Source: Ferrimonas marina (GTDB lineage: Bacteria; Pseudomonadota; Gammaproteobacteria; Enterobacterales; Shewanellaceae). Taken from it: 64,000 bases of DNA. Below, piece after piece: positions 40,837 to 49,951 of this stretch (its first letter is position 1; every line of letters begins with the position of its first letter). Below the pieces are notes generated by a model. The model saw only the letters and a list, made by a program, of their open reading frames with translations. It did no database searches and was not told where the DNA came from. Where the stretch lies: positions 124,001 through 188,000 of the forward strand of contig NZ_FQXG01000002.1 of assembly GCF_900129905.1 (NCBI RefSeq), given 5' to 3'. Both the position numbers and the translations under genes were made by a program.

Positions 40837-42198
40837 ATGCGCTACCTGCTGCTTTGCCTAATGTTATGGATGCCACTGGGTTGGGCCCAGGTGTGGGTGG
40901 TGCCGATCAAAGGGGTGATCGGTCCCGCCAGCTCCGAGCTGCTGATCAAGGAGCTGAGCCTGGCCCAGCAACAATCCGTCTCCCTGTTCGTCATTAAACT
41001 CGACACCCCCGGCGGGCTGGACACCGCCATGCGCGACATGATCCAGGCCATCACTCAAAGTTCGGTGCCCGTGGTCACCTACGTCACCCCCACCGGCGCT
41101 CGCGCCGCCAGCGCCGGCACCTACCTGCTATTGGCCAGCCACGTGGCAGCGATGGCACCGGGTACCAACCTCGGCGCCGCCTCGCCGGTAGCGGTGGGTA
41201 TGCCCAGTCAACCCGGCCCGGGCTCGCGTCCCAGTGACGACGACCCCGAGGGGGATGAAGAGGGAGCCAATGAGGAAGAGGATAAGGCGGACAACAAGGT
41301 CAAGGCCGGCACCACCATGGAGAAGAAGGTGCTGAACGATGCCATCGCCTACATCCGCGCCCTGGCGGAGCTGCATGGCCGTAACGCCGACTGGGCCGAG
41401 ACCGCGGTCAGTGAAGCCGCCAGCCTGGCCGCCAACGACGCGCTGGAGCAGGGGGTGATCGATATCGTCGCCCCCAACCTTAATGAGCTGCTGCAGCAGA
41501 TCCAGGGCCGCGAGGTGCTGATCAACGGTCAACCCTTCGCCCTCAGCTTCAGCGGCGAGCCACAACTGCGTGAACCGGGCTGGCGTCACCGCTTCCTGTC
41601 GGTCATTACCAATCCCAATGTCGCCTACATCCTGATGCTGGTGGGGATCTACGGCCTGATCCTGGAGTTTTATAACCCCGGTGTTGGCCTGCCCGGCGTG
41701 CTCGGCGGGATCAGCCTGCTGGTGGCGATGTATGCCCTGCAGATGCTGCCCATCAACTACGCAGGCCTGGGGCTGATGCTGCTGGGAATACTGCTGATGA
41801 TCGCCGAGGCGTTCAGTCCCACCTTTGGCCTGTTTGGCATTGGCGGGGTGATCGCCTTTGCCCTGGGCTCCACCATGTTGATGGACTCGGACTTGCCCGG
41901 CTACCAGATCGCCCTGCCGCTGATCCTCGGCCTGTCGGTCACCTCGCTGGCGGTGTTCAGCCTGATCCTCTCCATGGTGCTGCGGATCCGGCGACGACCA
42001 GCCACCACCGGCGATCCCCAGATGATCGGCGCCACCGCCACCGTGGTGGATGGCTTCCCCGGCGAGGGCCGGGTGCGCTACGCCGGCGAGATCTGGCAAG
42101 CCTACAGCGAACAGATCCTCACCCCCCATCAACCCGTGGCCATCACCGGGCGGCAAGGCATGACGCTGCTGGTTGGCCAGGACAAGGAGGCCTCATGA
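40837..42198 (+). CDS. NfeD-family membrane protein with ClpP-class serine protease domain
   Basis: The ATG at 40837 has the ribosome binding site CAGGAGG; the upstream part of the frame is the slt terminator region. The 453-residue protein begins with a signal peptide and a ClpP/SppA-like protease domain. The sheet-helix segment is [15 protein letters not shown], the nucleophile serine is in [16 protein letters not shown], and a Lys-containing helix follows. An acidic linker (about residues 125-155) precedes a C-terminal block of membrane helices and the NfeD OB-fold domain with [15 protein letters not shown]. Partners are stomatin-like slipins; together they act in membrane quality control. 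The slipin gene follows with a four-base overlap. Confidence 0.9.
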   Translation: MRYLLLCLMLWMPLGWAQVWVVPIKGVIGPASSELLIKELSLAQQQSVSLFVIKLDTPGGLDTAMRDMIQAITQSSVPVVTYVTPTGARAASAGTYLLLASHVAAMAPGTNLGAASPVAVGMPSQPGPGSRPSDDDPEGDEEGANEEEDKADNKVKAGTTMEKKVLNDAIAYIRALAELHGRNADWAETAVSEAASLAANDALEQGVIDIVAPNLNELLQQIQGREVLINGQPFALSFSGEPQLREPGWRHRFLSVITNPNVAYILMLVGIYGLILEFYNPGVGLPGVLGGISLLVAMYALQMLPINYAGLGLMLLGILLMIAEAFSPTFGLFGIGGVIAFALGSTMLMDSDLPGYQIALPLILGLSVTSLAVFSLILSMVLRIRRRPATTGDPQMIGATATVVDGFPGEGRVRYAGEIWQAYSEQILTPHQPVAITGRQGMTLLVGQDKEAS

Positions 42199-42977
42199 TC
42201 CCCCAATACACCGCCCTGACCGTCCTGATTCTGCTGGTCGCCCTGCTGGTGACCATGTTCCGGATCCTGCGGGAATACGAGCGTGCCGTGGTGTTCTTTC
42301 TCGGTCGTTTTCAGACCGTGAAGGGCCCGGGCCTGATCATCATCATCCCCATCGTGCAACAGATGGTGCGGGTCGATCTGCGTACCATCGTGCTGGATGT
42401 GCCGACCCAGGATTTGATCACCCGGGATAACGTCTCGGTGCGGGTCAATGCCGTGGTCTACTTCCGGGTGCTGGACCCGGAGATGGCGATCAACAACGTG
42501 GAAAACTACCTTGAGGCCACCAGCCAACTGGCCCAGACCACCCTGCGTTCGGTGCTGGGGCAACACGAGCTGGACGAGTTGCTGGCGGACCGGGAAACCC
42601 TCAATCAGGACCTGCAAGGCATCCTCGATCAGCACACCGACAACTGGGGCATCAAGATCGCCAACGTGGAGATCAAGCACGTCGACATCTCCGAGTCGAT
42701 GGTCCGTGCCATGGCCCGCCAGGCGGAAGCCGAGCGGATGCGTCGGGCCAAGGTGATCCACGCCACCGGTGAGATGGAAGCCTCGAAGAAGCTATCAGAG
42801 GCCGCCGCGGTGCTGGCCGATCAACCCAATTCGCTGCAGCTGCGCTACCTGCAGACCCTGACCGAGGTGGCCACCGACCGCACCAACACCCTGATATTCC
42901 CGGTACCCATGGATCTTATTGACCGATTCCGTGCAGCCACGGAACAAACTGGCGAATCCAAGGAACCTGACCAATAG
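42195..42977 (+). CDS. SPFH/band-7 protein (slipin, stomatin-like)
   Basis: This 260-residue protein has an N-terminal membrane hairpin (about residues 6-25) followed by the SPFH domain: [53 protein letters not shown] and [19 protein letters not shown]. Alpha helices ([20 protein letters not shown]) complete the C-terminal part. Slipins form ring-shaped membrane assemblies and work with NfeD proteases. The gene overlaps the NfeD gene (ATGA at 42195-42198) and is followed 37 bases later by the MoxR gene. Confidence 0.93.
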   Translation: MIPQYTALTVLILLVALLVTMFRILREYERAVVFFLGRFQTVKGPGLIIIIPIVQQMVRVDLRTIVLDVPTQDLITRDNVSVRVNAVVYFRVLDPEMAINNVENYLEATSQLAQTTLRSVLGQHELDELLADRETLNQDLQGILDQHTDNWGIKIANVEIKHVDISESMVRAMARQAEAERMRRAKVIHATGEMEASKKLSEAAAVLADQPNSLQLRYLQTLTEVATDRTNTLIFPVPMDLIDRFRAATEQTGESKEPDQ

Positions 42978-43014
42978 TTGGGCCTGTATCTGAAGGAAAA
43001 ACTAGGGTTAAAGA

Positions 43015-43923
43015 ATGGAATCCGAACTTCGGCTGGCGCTGAGTCAGCTGGAACAAGTGTTACTGGACAAGCCTAAGGCGGTGCGGCTGTCGATGGCGTG
43101 CCTGTTGGCCGGGGGCCACCTGCTTATCGAGGACCTGCCCGGGATGGGCAAGACCACCCTTAGCACCGCCCTGGCCAGCACCCTGGGGCTGTCCTATCGA
43201 CGGGTCCAGTTTACCGCGGACATGTTGCCAGCGGATCTGTTGGGGGTGAACATCTTCAACCAGGCCACCGCGCAGTTCGAGTTTCACCAGGGGCCGCTGT
43301 TCTGCCAGGTGCTGCTGGCGGATGAGATCAACCGGGCCAGCCCGAAAACTCAGAGTGCCCTGCTAGAAGCGATGGCAGAGAAGCAGATCAGCCTCGATGG
43401 CACCACCCACCCGCTGCCCGCCCCCTTTTTCGTTATCGCCACCCAGAATCCCACTGAGCAAAGTGGCACCTTCCCCCTGCCCGAATCCCAGGTCGACCGC
43501 TTCATGATGCGCCTGAGCCTGGGCTACCCCGGTGAAGCGGCAGAGCGCCGCCTGCTCAAAGGGGACCACCGTGCCGATGACCCGGCGGGACTCAGCCCGG
43601 TACTGACCCCGGAGCGTCTGCATCAGCTGGGCCAGGCGGTGTCCGCTATACGGGTCAGCGATGCGGTGCTGGACTACCTGCTGGCGCTGGTGAACTACTC
43701 CAGGCAGTGCGAGCGGGCGCTGCACCCGCTCTCGCCCCGGGCCAGCCAGGCCCTGTTGGCCGCTGCCAAGGCCTGGGCCCTGCTGGCGGGCCGGGCCTTC
43801 CTGGTACCGGAGGACATCATGGCGGTCTTTGCGCCGGTGACCCAACACCGCTTATGCCCGCAAAGCGCCGATCAGGGCCAGCTGCACGCCGAACATATCC
43901 TCAGTCAGGTTGCCCCGGCATGA
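43015..43923 (+). CDS. MoxR-family AAA+ ATPase
   Basis: This 302-residue protein has the MoxR motifs: Walker A LLIEDLPGMGKTTLSTAL, Walker B VLLADEINRASPKTQSALLEAM, sensor region FVIATQNPTEQSGTFPLPES with the arginine in QVDRFMMRLSL, and a C-terminal lid domain. MoxR ATPases act as chaperones for the assembly of enzyme complexes. In many proteobacteria they sit with a DUF58 protein and a transglutaminase-like protein. The stop codon overlaps the DUF58 start. Confidence 0.94.
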   Translation: MESELRLALSQLEQVLLDKPKAVRLSMACLLAGGHLLIEDLPGMGKTTLSTALASTLGLSYRRVQFTADMLPADLLGVNIFNQATAQFEFHQGPLFCQVLLADEINRASPKTQSALLEAMAEKQISLDGTTHPLPAPFFVIATQNPTEQSGTFPLPESQVDRFMMRLSLGYPGEAAERRLLKGDHRADDPAGLSPVLTPERLHQLGQAVSAIRVSDAVLDYLLALVNYSRQCERALHPLSPRASQALLAAAKAWALLAGRAFLVPEDIMAVFAPVTQHRLCPQSADQGQLHAEHILSQVAPA

Positions 43924-44852
43924 AGCCAGGCACGCTGGGCCAACGGTGGTGGCTTGGCTGGCTGCGGCGACGCTGCCCGGCGCAGTCAAGTCAAGGGCTG
44001 TCACATCGCAGCGTGTTTGTGCTGCCCACCGGCAATGGCGTCTATTTCCTGGCGATGTGCCTGGTGCTGTTCCTGCTAGGCACCAACTACCAGAACAACC
44101 TGGTGCTGGTCCTCTCCTTTTTGCTGTTCAGCCTGTTCATCTCCGCCCTATTTATCGGCTTTCGTAACCTGGCGGGGCTGCAGATCGCCGCCACCGAGGT
44201 CAGCCCCTGCCATGCCGGTGCCCTGGCCCGGTTTGAGCTGAGCCTGAGCAGCCAGGTTAAGCGCTACGACCTGCACCTGGCCTACCCCTTGGGCCAACCG
44301 CGCCACATAGCGGTTTTGGATCAGGCCATGCTGCGCTGTGCCATGACCGTCCCTACCGCACAACGTGGCCACTTTCAGCCCGGCCGCCTCAAACTGCAAA
44401 GCCTCTATCCCCTCGGCCTGTGCCGATTCTGGTCGCAGCTGGATCTGGACCAGCATTGCTGGATCTGGCCCCAGCCCATTCCAGGGCCGGTTAAGCGGCT
44501 AAGCACTGGCAGCGGTGGCCTCGCCGCCCAGGGCGAGCTGGACGGTACTCTGGAGCGTTGGCAACCGGGCCATGGCCTGGGCCGGGTCGCCTGGAAGCAG
44601 CTGGCCCAATCAGGCCGCTGGCACGCCAAAACCCTGGCCCAGCCCAGCGATGGCGGCCAGCTCACTTTGGAACCCACATTGCCTTTGGAATCGGCCCTCA
44701 GTCACCTGTGCCATGCCCTACTAGCCCACCACCAGCGGGGGGAGTCGTTGCAATTGGTGCTGGGTCAACGCAGCTGGCCAGGCAGCGAACCGCACCAGCT
44801 GCAAGACTGCCTCAACCGACTGGCCCACTACCCTGCAGAGCCCGGGCCATGA
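43920..44852 (+). CDS. DUF58-domain membrane protein
   Basis: The start at 43920 overlaps the moxR stop codon (ATGA). The 310-residue protein has two N-terminal membrane helices at about residues 40-75 (GVYFLAMCLVLFLLG, LVLVLSFLLFSLFIS). A domain of the DUF58 family follows, ending around AWKQLAQSGRWHAKT. DUF58 proteins lie in MoxR-linked operons and are thought to be MoxR partners. The sequence lacks an obvious MIDAS-like metal site in the visible region. The tgpA gene overlaps by four bases. Confidence 0.85.
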   Translation: MKPGTLGQRWWLGWLRRRCPAQSSQGLSHRSVFVLPTGNGVYFLAMCLVLFLLGTNYQNNLVLVLSFLLFSLFISALFIGFRNLAGLQIAATEVSPCHAGALARFELSLSSQVKRYDLHLAYPLGQPRHIAVLDQAMLRCAMTVPTAQRGHFQPGRLKLQSLYPLGLCRFWSQLDLDQHCWIWPQPIPGPVKRLSTGSGGLAAQGELDGTLERWQPGHGLGRVAWKQLAQSGRWHAKTLAQPSDGGQLTLEPTLPLESALSHLCHALLAHHQRGESLQLVLGQRSWPGSEPHQLQDCLNRLAHYPAEPGP

Positions 44853-46840
44853 CCCTGACCCGCTCCGCCCAGTGGTGGCAACTGGTCAGCCAGGTAGGCC
44901 TGCTGCTGCCGCTGGCCGCCCAGGCGACGCCGGCGGTGATTGCCCTCTACCTGCTGGGCCTGCTTTGGCGCCTGGGCCTGCTGCTGGGCCGGGTCAGCAG
45001 CCCGCCTCGCTGGCTGGTGGGAACCCTGGGACTGGCTGCCACCCTGACCCTGGCCCTGCTATCGGACCAGCTGGGCGTGATGTCGGCACTGACCAACCTG
45101 CTGCTGCTGGCCTATGCCCTCAAGTCGCTGGAGTGTAAAAACGTCAGCGATCTCACCGTAGTGGTGCTGACCGGCTACTTCCTTATCGGCCTGCACCTGC
45201 TGGAGCGCTTCTCACCGATGGTGGCTGCCCACCTGTTGCTGCTGGCAGCCCTTAACACCGTACCCCTGCTGGCCTGCTACCGACCGGGTAGCGTGCTGAG
45301 CCAGCTGGGCCACACCAGTCGCCTGTTGGCACTGAGCCTGCCCCTGGCCCTGTTGCTGTTTGTGCTGGTCCCCCGCCTGCCGCCAATCTGGCACATGAAC
45401 CAGCCGGGCCTGGCACGCACCGGCTTGAGCGACTCCATGGCGCTGGGGCAGATCGCCCAACTGACCCGTTCCGATGAACTGGTGATGCGAGCGGCGTTCG
45501 AGCACGGCCTGCCGACGCCACCGCAACGCTATTGGCGCGCGCTGATCCTGGATCAGTTCGACGGTCAGCGCTGGCACGGTAGCAGCGCCCGGATCAGCGA
45601 GCCGCCCCATTGGCCCGGCCCCAGTCAGGACTATCAGCTGCTGGTGGAGGCCACAGGTCAGCCCTGGTTGGCGGCGCTGCAATACAGCCGCAGCTCCGAT
45701 CCCCAGGTCCAGCCGCTGGACCAGAACCGGCTTCGCTGGGCCCGACCGCTGACCCAGCGTCGGGTCATCACCATGGAACGGCCCCTGCTGTCACCACCGC
45801 CGGTGCCCTTGTCTGAAGCAGAGCGGCGACGCAACCTTGCCCTGCCCCACCATGGCAACCCCCGCAGTCGCGATTGGGCCTGGTCGTTGATGCGACGCTA
45901 CCCCGAACCGCGGGACCGGCTGCAGGCGATCCTGACCGAGTTTCGCCAATCCCCCTTCCACTACACCCTGAAGCCACCCGCGCTGGGCCGGGATCAGATC
46001 GACAGCTTCCTGTTTGATACCCAGGCAGGATTCTGCGGCCACTACGCCTCCGCCTTTGTCTTCGTGGCGCGCGCCGCACAGCTGCCGGCACGGATGGTCA
46101 CCGGCTACCAGGGCGGCGAGGCCAGCCCAGATGGCAAGCTGCTGTCGGTGTACCAGTACAACGCCCACGCTTGGGCGGAGGTGTGGCTCCCCGGCAGCGG
46201 CTGGACCCGATACGACCCCACGTCGGCCGTCGCCCCCGAGCGCATTGAGCAGGGCCCAACCGCCAGCCTGGGCCATGAGCCCTCCTTTCTGGCGGATGCC
46301 AACTCTCCCTGGCTTCGCTTTGGCCAGCACAGCCTGCTGTGGCCGATAAAGGGGTGGTGGAACCAGGTGGATTACCAGTGGAGTCGGTGGGTGATGGGAT
46401 TTGACCGCCAGCAGCAGCGCCAGTTTTGGCAGACCGGGTGGCAGCCGCTGCTGCAGGGGCCCCTGCTGGGCATCATGTTGGGATTGCTGATGTTGCTGCT
46501 GTGGCGCGTACGCAGCACCCTGAGCGCGCTCACCGAGCCCGCCGGCGTGGCCCGACGGCTCTATCTGCGTGGCCAGCGCCTGCTTTCTCCCGGTCAGTTA
46601 CAGGCGAGGGACAACGAGCCCCCGCTGGAGCACCTGCAGCGGCTGCAGAAGCAACAGCCAGCACTGGCGCACCTCTTCGCCCCGGTGTGCCACAGCTACC
46701 TGCGGCTGCGTTACGATCCTGACTGTCCGCCCGAGGAACTGGCACAGCTGAAACAGGCTCTGCAACGGCTACGCCAGCAGGTCAGGAGCGATCCTGCACG
46801 CTATGGGCGTCCTGCCAACGCTGACGGATCGTCGACCTAG
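44849..46840 (+). CDS. tgpA: TgpA-type transglutaminase-like membrane protein (DUF3488)
   Basis: The start at 44849 overlaps the DUF58 stop codon. The 663-residue protein has an N-terminal block of about six helices (residues 15-185). A periplasmic transglutaminase domain carries the triad Cys396 in AGFCGHYASAF, His440 in NAHAWAEVW and Asp456 in TRYDPTSAV. One helix at about residues 530-555 and a DUF4129-like tail complete it. TgpA of Pseudomonas aeruginosa is essential and has transglutaminase activity. The last 59 bases overlap the 3' end of the convergent mltF-like gene. Confidence 0.93.
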   Translation: MTLTRSAQWWQLVSQVGLLLPLAAQATPAVIALYLLGLLWRLGLLLGRVSSPPRWLVGTLGLAATLTLALLSDQLGVMSALTNLLLLAYALKSLECKNVSDLTVVVLTGYFLIGLHLLERFSPMVAAHLLLLAALNTVPLLACYRPGSVLSQLGHTSRLLALSLPLALLLFVLVPRLPPIWHMNQPGLARTGLSDSMALGQIAQLTRSDELVMRAAFEHGLPTPPQRYWRALILDQFDGQRWHGSSARISEPPHWPGPSQDYQLLVEATGQPWLAALQYSRSSDPQVQPLDQNRLRWARPLTQRRVITMERPLLSPPPVPLSEAERRRNLALPHHGNPRSRDWAWSLMRRYPEPRDRLQAILTEFRQSPFHYTLKPPALGRDQIDSFLFDTQAGFCGHYASAFVFVARAAQLPARMVTGYQGGEASPDGKLLSVYQYNAHAWAEVWLPGSGWTRYDPTSAVAPERIEQGPTASLGHEPSFLADANSPWLRFGQHSLLWPIKGWWNQVDYQWSRWVMGFDRQQQRQFWQTGWQPLLQGPLLGIMLGLLMLLLWRVRSTLSALTEPAGVARRLYLRGQRLLSPGQLQARDNEPPLEHLQRLQKQQPALAHLFAPVCHSYLRLRYDPDCPPEELAQLKQALQRLRQQVRSDPARYGRPANADGSST

Positions 46841-48299
46841 CCTCCTGCTCCGCCAACACCCGCTTGTAGGACACAAAGTAGCGATACACGTTGGCCACGT
46901 AGTTCACGGTTTCGCCGCCGATCTGCGCCGCCACCAGATCCTCCACGTTGTTAAACCAGACATTGGGATCCAATCCCCGGGCCTCGGCTTCCCGCCGCAG
47001 TCGATTGATCCGGTTCGGTCCGGCGTTGTAGGCCGCCATGGCAAAGATCATCCGGTTGAATTCTGACAGCTCGCCGTCATCAAAGTAGCTGCGCCGCAGC
47101 AGGTCCAGGTACTTGGTGCCGGCGTGGATGTTGTTCTCGGTCAGGTGGATATCGGCGATATCGATGCGTCGATCCTTGGCGGTGGACGGCATCACCTGCA
47201 TCACCCCAACCGCGCCCACCGGGCTCTTGGCGCCGGGATTGAAGCGGGACTCCTGGTAGGCAAACGCCATCAGCAGCACCCAGTCAAAGTCGTAGATCTG
47301 ACCGTACTTCTCAAACAGGGGGATCAGCTCCTGGGCACCGGCAAAGGGCTGCTGCTGCCGCGCCTCCTGCAGCCAGGCATCCCCCCGCAGGTAGCGGCCG
47401 GTCACTATGTTGTAGAGCTTACTGCCCATCGGATGGGTCTGGACGTAGCTGTCCACCAACGCCTGCATCTTGGGGCTGTCCGGTCGCATCGCCCAGGCCA
47501 CCTGGCCACCATCGCGCACCACCAGTTGCCCCTGCACCACCAGCTCCGGTAAGGCCCGCTGCCAAGGTGGCAGCTTATGATCGCCAATCACCGTGGCCGC
47601 CAGCTGGCCCAGCGCCACCATCTCCAGCAGGTCTTCATCCTCGAGGCGGGGATCGGCGAACTGCACCGTCAATTCCGGCAAACCGCGCTGAAACCGCAGT
47701 TGGTTCTGCTGCTGCAGGCTGTCATGGTAACTGCTGTCACGGCGGACGGTGATGGGACGGTCGTCCCAGTGATCCAGGCTGGACAGGGGCTGACTGTCAG
47801 GGCCGCTGACCACCAGCTCCCGCACCGGCTCAATCACCGGGATGGAGAAGCGTACCTGCTCGGACAGATCCGGGGTGATGGTAAGGTTGGCGAAGATGAC
47901 GTCGCCCAGTCCCTGCAGCAGGTAGGGCACCAGCTGGTCGGTACGCACCGGGATCACCGTCACCTTAAGCCCCTCGGCCTCGGGACCGAGGTACTCCTCT
48001 AGGTGTTGCTCAAACAGACGGGTCAGCTCAAAGATCAGGCCGCTGGGCTGACCCTGCTCGATGTAGTACCAGCCCAGGGTAAAGCTGGTCAGCACCCGGA
48101 TCTCACCACGCTGCAGCATGGCGTCCAGATCCCCCTGCCCCGGTTGCGCCAGTACCGGCCAGACGTCACTCAACTGGGCGGGACGGGTCCTTACCGGTGC
48201 CACCGCGCTGTCCGCAGGGGCAAACAGCTGCTCAAACTGAAGCCATTGGGGTGAACAGACCAACAGGCCTGCCACCAGCACAAGAATGCCAATCCGCAT
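46782..48299 (-). CDS. mltF: Lytic transglycosylase MltF-like (PBP-like domain plus SLT domain)
   Basis: The ATG at 48299 has a GGAG ribosome binding site and starts a signal-like segment IGILVLVAGLLVC; the Cys at its end is a weak lipobox. The 505-residue product has an extracellular solute-binding-like domain (about residues 60-290), with DVIFANLTITPDLSEQVRFS. A C-terminal SLT transglycosylase domain follows: catalytic Glu in MAFAYQESRFNPGAKSP, then GAVGVMQVMPSTA and AYNAGPNRINRL. MltF enzymes cleave peptidoglycan at the outer membrane. The 3' end overlaps tgpA by 59 bases on the opposite strand. Confidence 0.92.
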   Translation of the reverse strand: MRIGILVLVAGLLVCSPQWLQFEQLFAPADSAVAPVRTRPAQLSDVWPVLAQPGQGDLDAMLQRGEIRVLTSFTLGWYYIEQGQPSGLIFELTRLFEQHLEEYLGPEAEGLKVTVIPVRTDQLVPYLLQGLGDVIFANLTITPDLSEQVRFSIPVIEPVRELVVSGPDSQPLSSLDHWDDRPITVRRDSSYHDSLQQQNQLRFQRGLPELTVQFADPRLEDEDLLEMVALGQLAATVIGDHKLPPWQRALPELVVQGQLVVRDGGQVAWAMRPDSPKMQALVDSYVQTHPMGSKLYNIVTGRYLRGDAWLQEARQQQPFAGAQELIPLFEKYGQIYDFDWVLLMAFAYQESRFNPGAKSPVGAVGVMQVMPSTAKDRRIDIADIHLTENNIHAGTKYLDLLRRSYFDDGELSEFNRMIFAMAAYNAGPNRINRLRREAEARGLDPNVWFNNVEDLVAAQIGGETVNYVANVYRYFVSYKRVLAEQEARSTIRQRWQDAHSVQDRS

Positions 48300-48397
48300 C
48301 GTTGCTCCGGTTCCAGCCCCATCTCGCCCATCCCTGGTCACTGCGGGGTCAATGATTGCAAGGGGTCCCCAGAGGATTGATCACATCGAATCCGGGC

Positions 48398-49753
48398 CTA
48401 GCCGCTGCCAGCGCACATCGCCTCGTACTCCTGTTGCCAAAAGAACTGCGCCTCGCCAAAGGCGGGCTTGAGATCGTCCAGCCAATAGGCCTGGGTATCG
48501 TACCGGGCAAAGAAGGGCCGGTAGGTCCAGGCCGGGTTGCGCGCCTGCAAAAAGCGCAGCACAAACACCTTCTCCCCGGCCACCTCGCAGATCCCCTGGA
48601 TCTCGACCTTGCCCGGGCCGGCGCTCATGCTCGGCCCCCGCGCGGTGCGGGCCAGGCCGGAGACCTGACTGATGGCATCCCGGTAGATCTCATAGGCCCG
48701 ATGCAGCGGCACCTCAAAGTAGTGCTTCGGCCCGGTATCCCGTTCGATGAAGAAATAGTAGGGTACGATCCCCAATTGAACCTGGCGACGCCACATCTGG
48801 GCCCAATCCTCGGCACTGTCGTTGATGTTGGCCAGCAGCGGGCCTTGCGAGCGGATGTTGGCGCCAGTGGCGCGGATCCGCCGCACCGCCTCCTCAAAGA
48901 TCGGGGTCTCCATCTCGCGCCAGTGATTCAGATGGGCCATCACGGTGACGTGCTTGCCCGCTCGCACCAGCCGCTCGAAAAGGCGCAACAACTCATCGGC
49001 ATCCTCATCGGTGACAAAGCGGTAGGGCCAGTAGGTCAGCGCCTTGGTACCGAAACGGACACTGCGCACATGGGCCAGCGATGGGGAGTCCAACAAGGGC
49101 GTCAGGTACTGGGCCAGCTTCTCGGTGCGCATCACCATGGGGTCGCCACCGGTCATCAGCAGATCGGTGATCTCCGGATGAGACGAAAGATACCCATGCA
49201 GCGCCGCCACATCATTGGAGTTAAAGCGCAGGGAGCGGCCGACAAACTGGGCCCAACGGAAGCAAAAGGTGCAGTAGCTATGGCAATACTGTCCCTGGGA
49301 GGGGAAGAACAGCAGGGTTTCCTTGTACTTGTGCTGCATCCCATCCAGCGACTCCCCCTGCTGCTTGGGCACGTTCAGGCTCATCTGGCCGGCGGGGTGG
49401 GGATTCATCTGCGCCCGGATCTGGGCGGCCAGTTGCTGGACCTGCTCGTTGCTGGGCCCGGAACGCAGCAGCTGCGCCATCCGTTCAAAGGCCGCGGGCC
49501 GCAGCATCTTGGCTTGGGGAAAGGTCAATCGAAAGATGGGGTCCTCTGGCACCCGCTGCCAATCGATCAGGTCATTGATCACATACTCATTAACCCGAAA
49601 CGGCAGCACGCTGGCGACCACCCTCATGGCGAATCGCAGCGACTCGGGCAGCCCCTGCACCGGGGCGATCTTGTCCAGTTGACGATGTTGGTACACCTTG
49701 AAGCGGCGCTGCGGGTAGATCTGCAACGTCTCCAAATCCGTGGATTGATTCAT
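48398..49753 (-). CDS. Radical SAM KamA-family (lysine 2,3-aminomutase-like) protein
   Basis: This 451-residue protein has a radical SAM cluster motif CHSYCTFCFRW (Cys157, Cys161, Cys164) and the KamA-like segments TDLLMTGGDPMVM, TVMAHLNH and GPLLANINDSAEDW. A lysine in GPGKVEIQG is a candidate pyridoxal-phosphate anchor. Lysine 2,3-aminomutases interconvert alpha- and beta-amino acids. This member is longer than EpmB (about 340 residues) and has an N-terminal extension of about 120 residues, so it is probably a distinct subgroup rather than EpmB. The efp and epmA genes are not adjacent. The substrate is unknown. Confidence 0.87.
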   Translation of the reverse strand: MNQSTDLETLQIYPQRRFKVYQHRQLDKIAPVQGLPESLRFAMRVVASVLPFRVNEYVINDLIDWQRVPEDPIFRLTFPQAKMLRPAAFERMAQLLRSGPSNEQVQQLAAQIRAQMNPHPAGQMSLNVPKQQGESLDGMQHKYKETLLFFPSQGQYCHSYCTFCFRWAQFVGRSLRFNSNDVAALHGYLSSHPEITDLLMTGGDPMVMRTEKLAQYLTPLLDSPSLAHVRSVRFGTKALTYWPYRFVTDEDADELLRLFERLVRAGKHVTVMAHLNHWREMETPIFEEAVRRIRATGANIRSQGPLLANINDSAEDWAQMWRRQVQLGIVPYYFFIERDTGPKHYFEVPLHRAYEIYRDAISQVSGLARTARGPSMSAGPGKVEIQGICEVAGEKVFVLRFLQARNPAWTYRPFFARYDTQAYWLDDLKPAFGEAQFFWQQEYEAMCAGSG

Positions 49754-49951
49754 TGGGTGACCTCAGTTAGTTAGCTTTGATTTGAATCTCACGTCATCCA
49801 GGCAGTGCAAAATGTTAACAAGTCTAGTCAGTGCAAACCGGGCGTGCCGGGCCAAAGCGCCGGTTTTACCAGCGTATAAGCCGGCTCTGGGTGCCTGAGT
49901 GCCTGAACCAACGGCGTTTTCTGATACACTGACATTTTTGCTCAGACCCGG

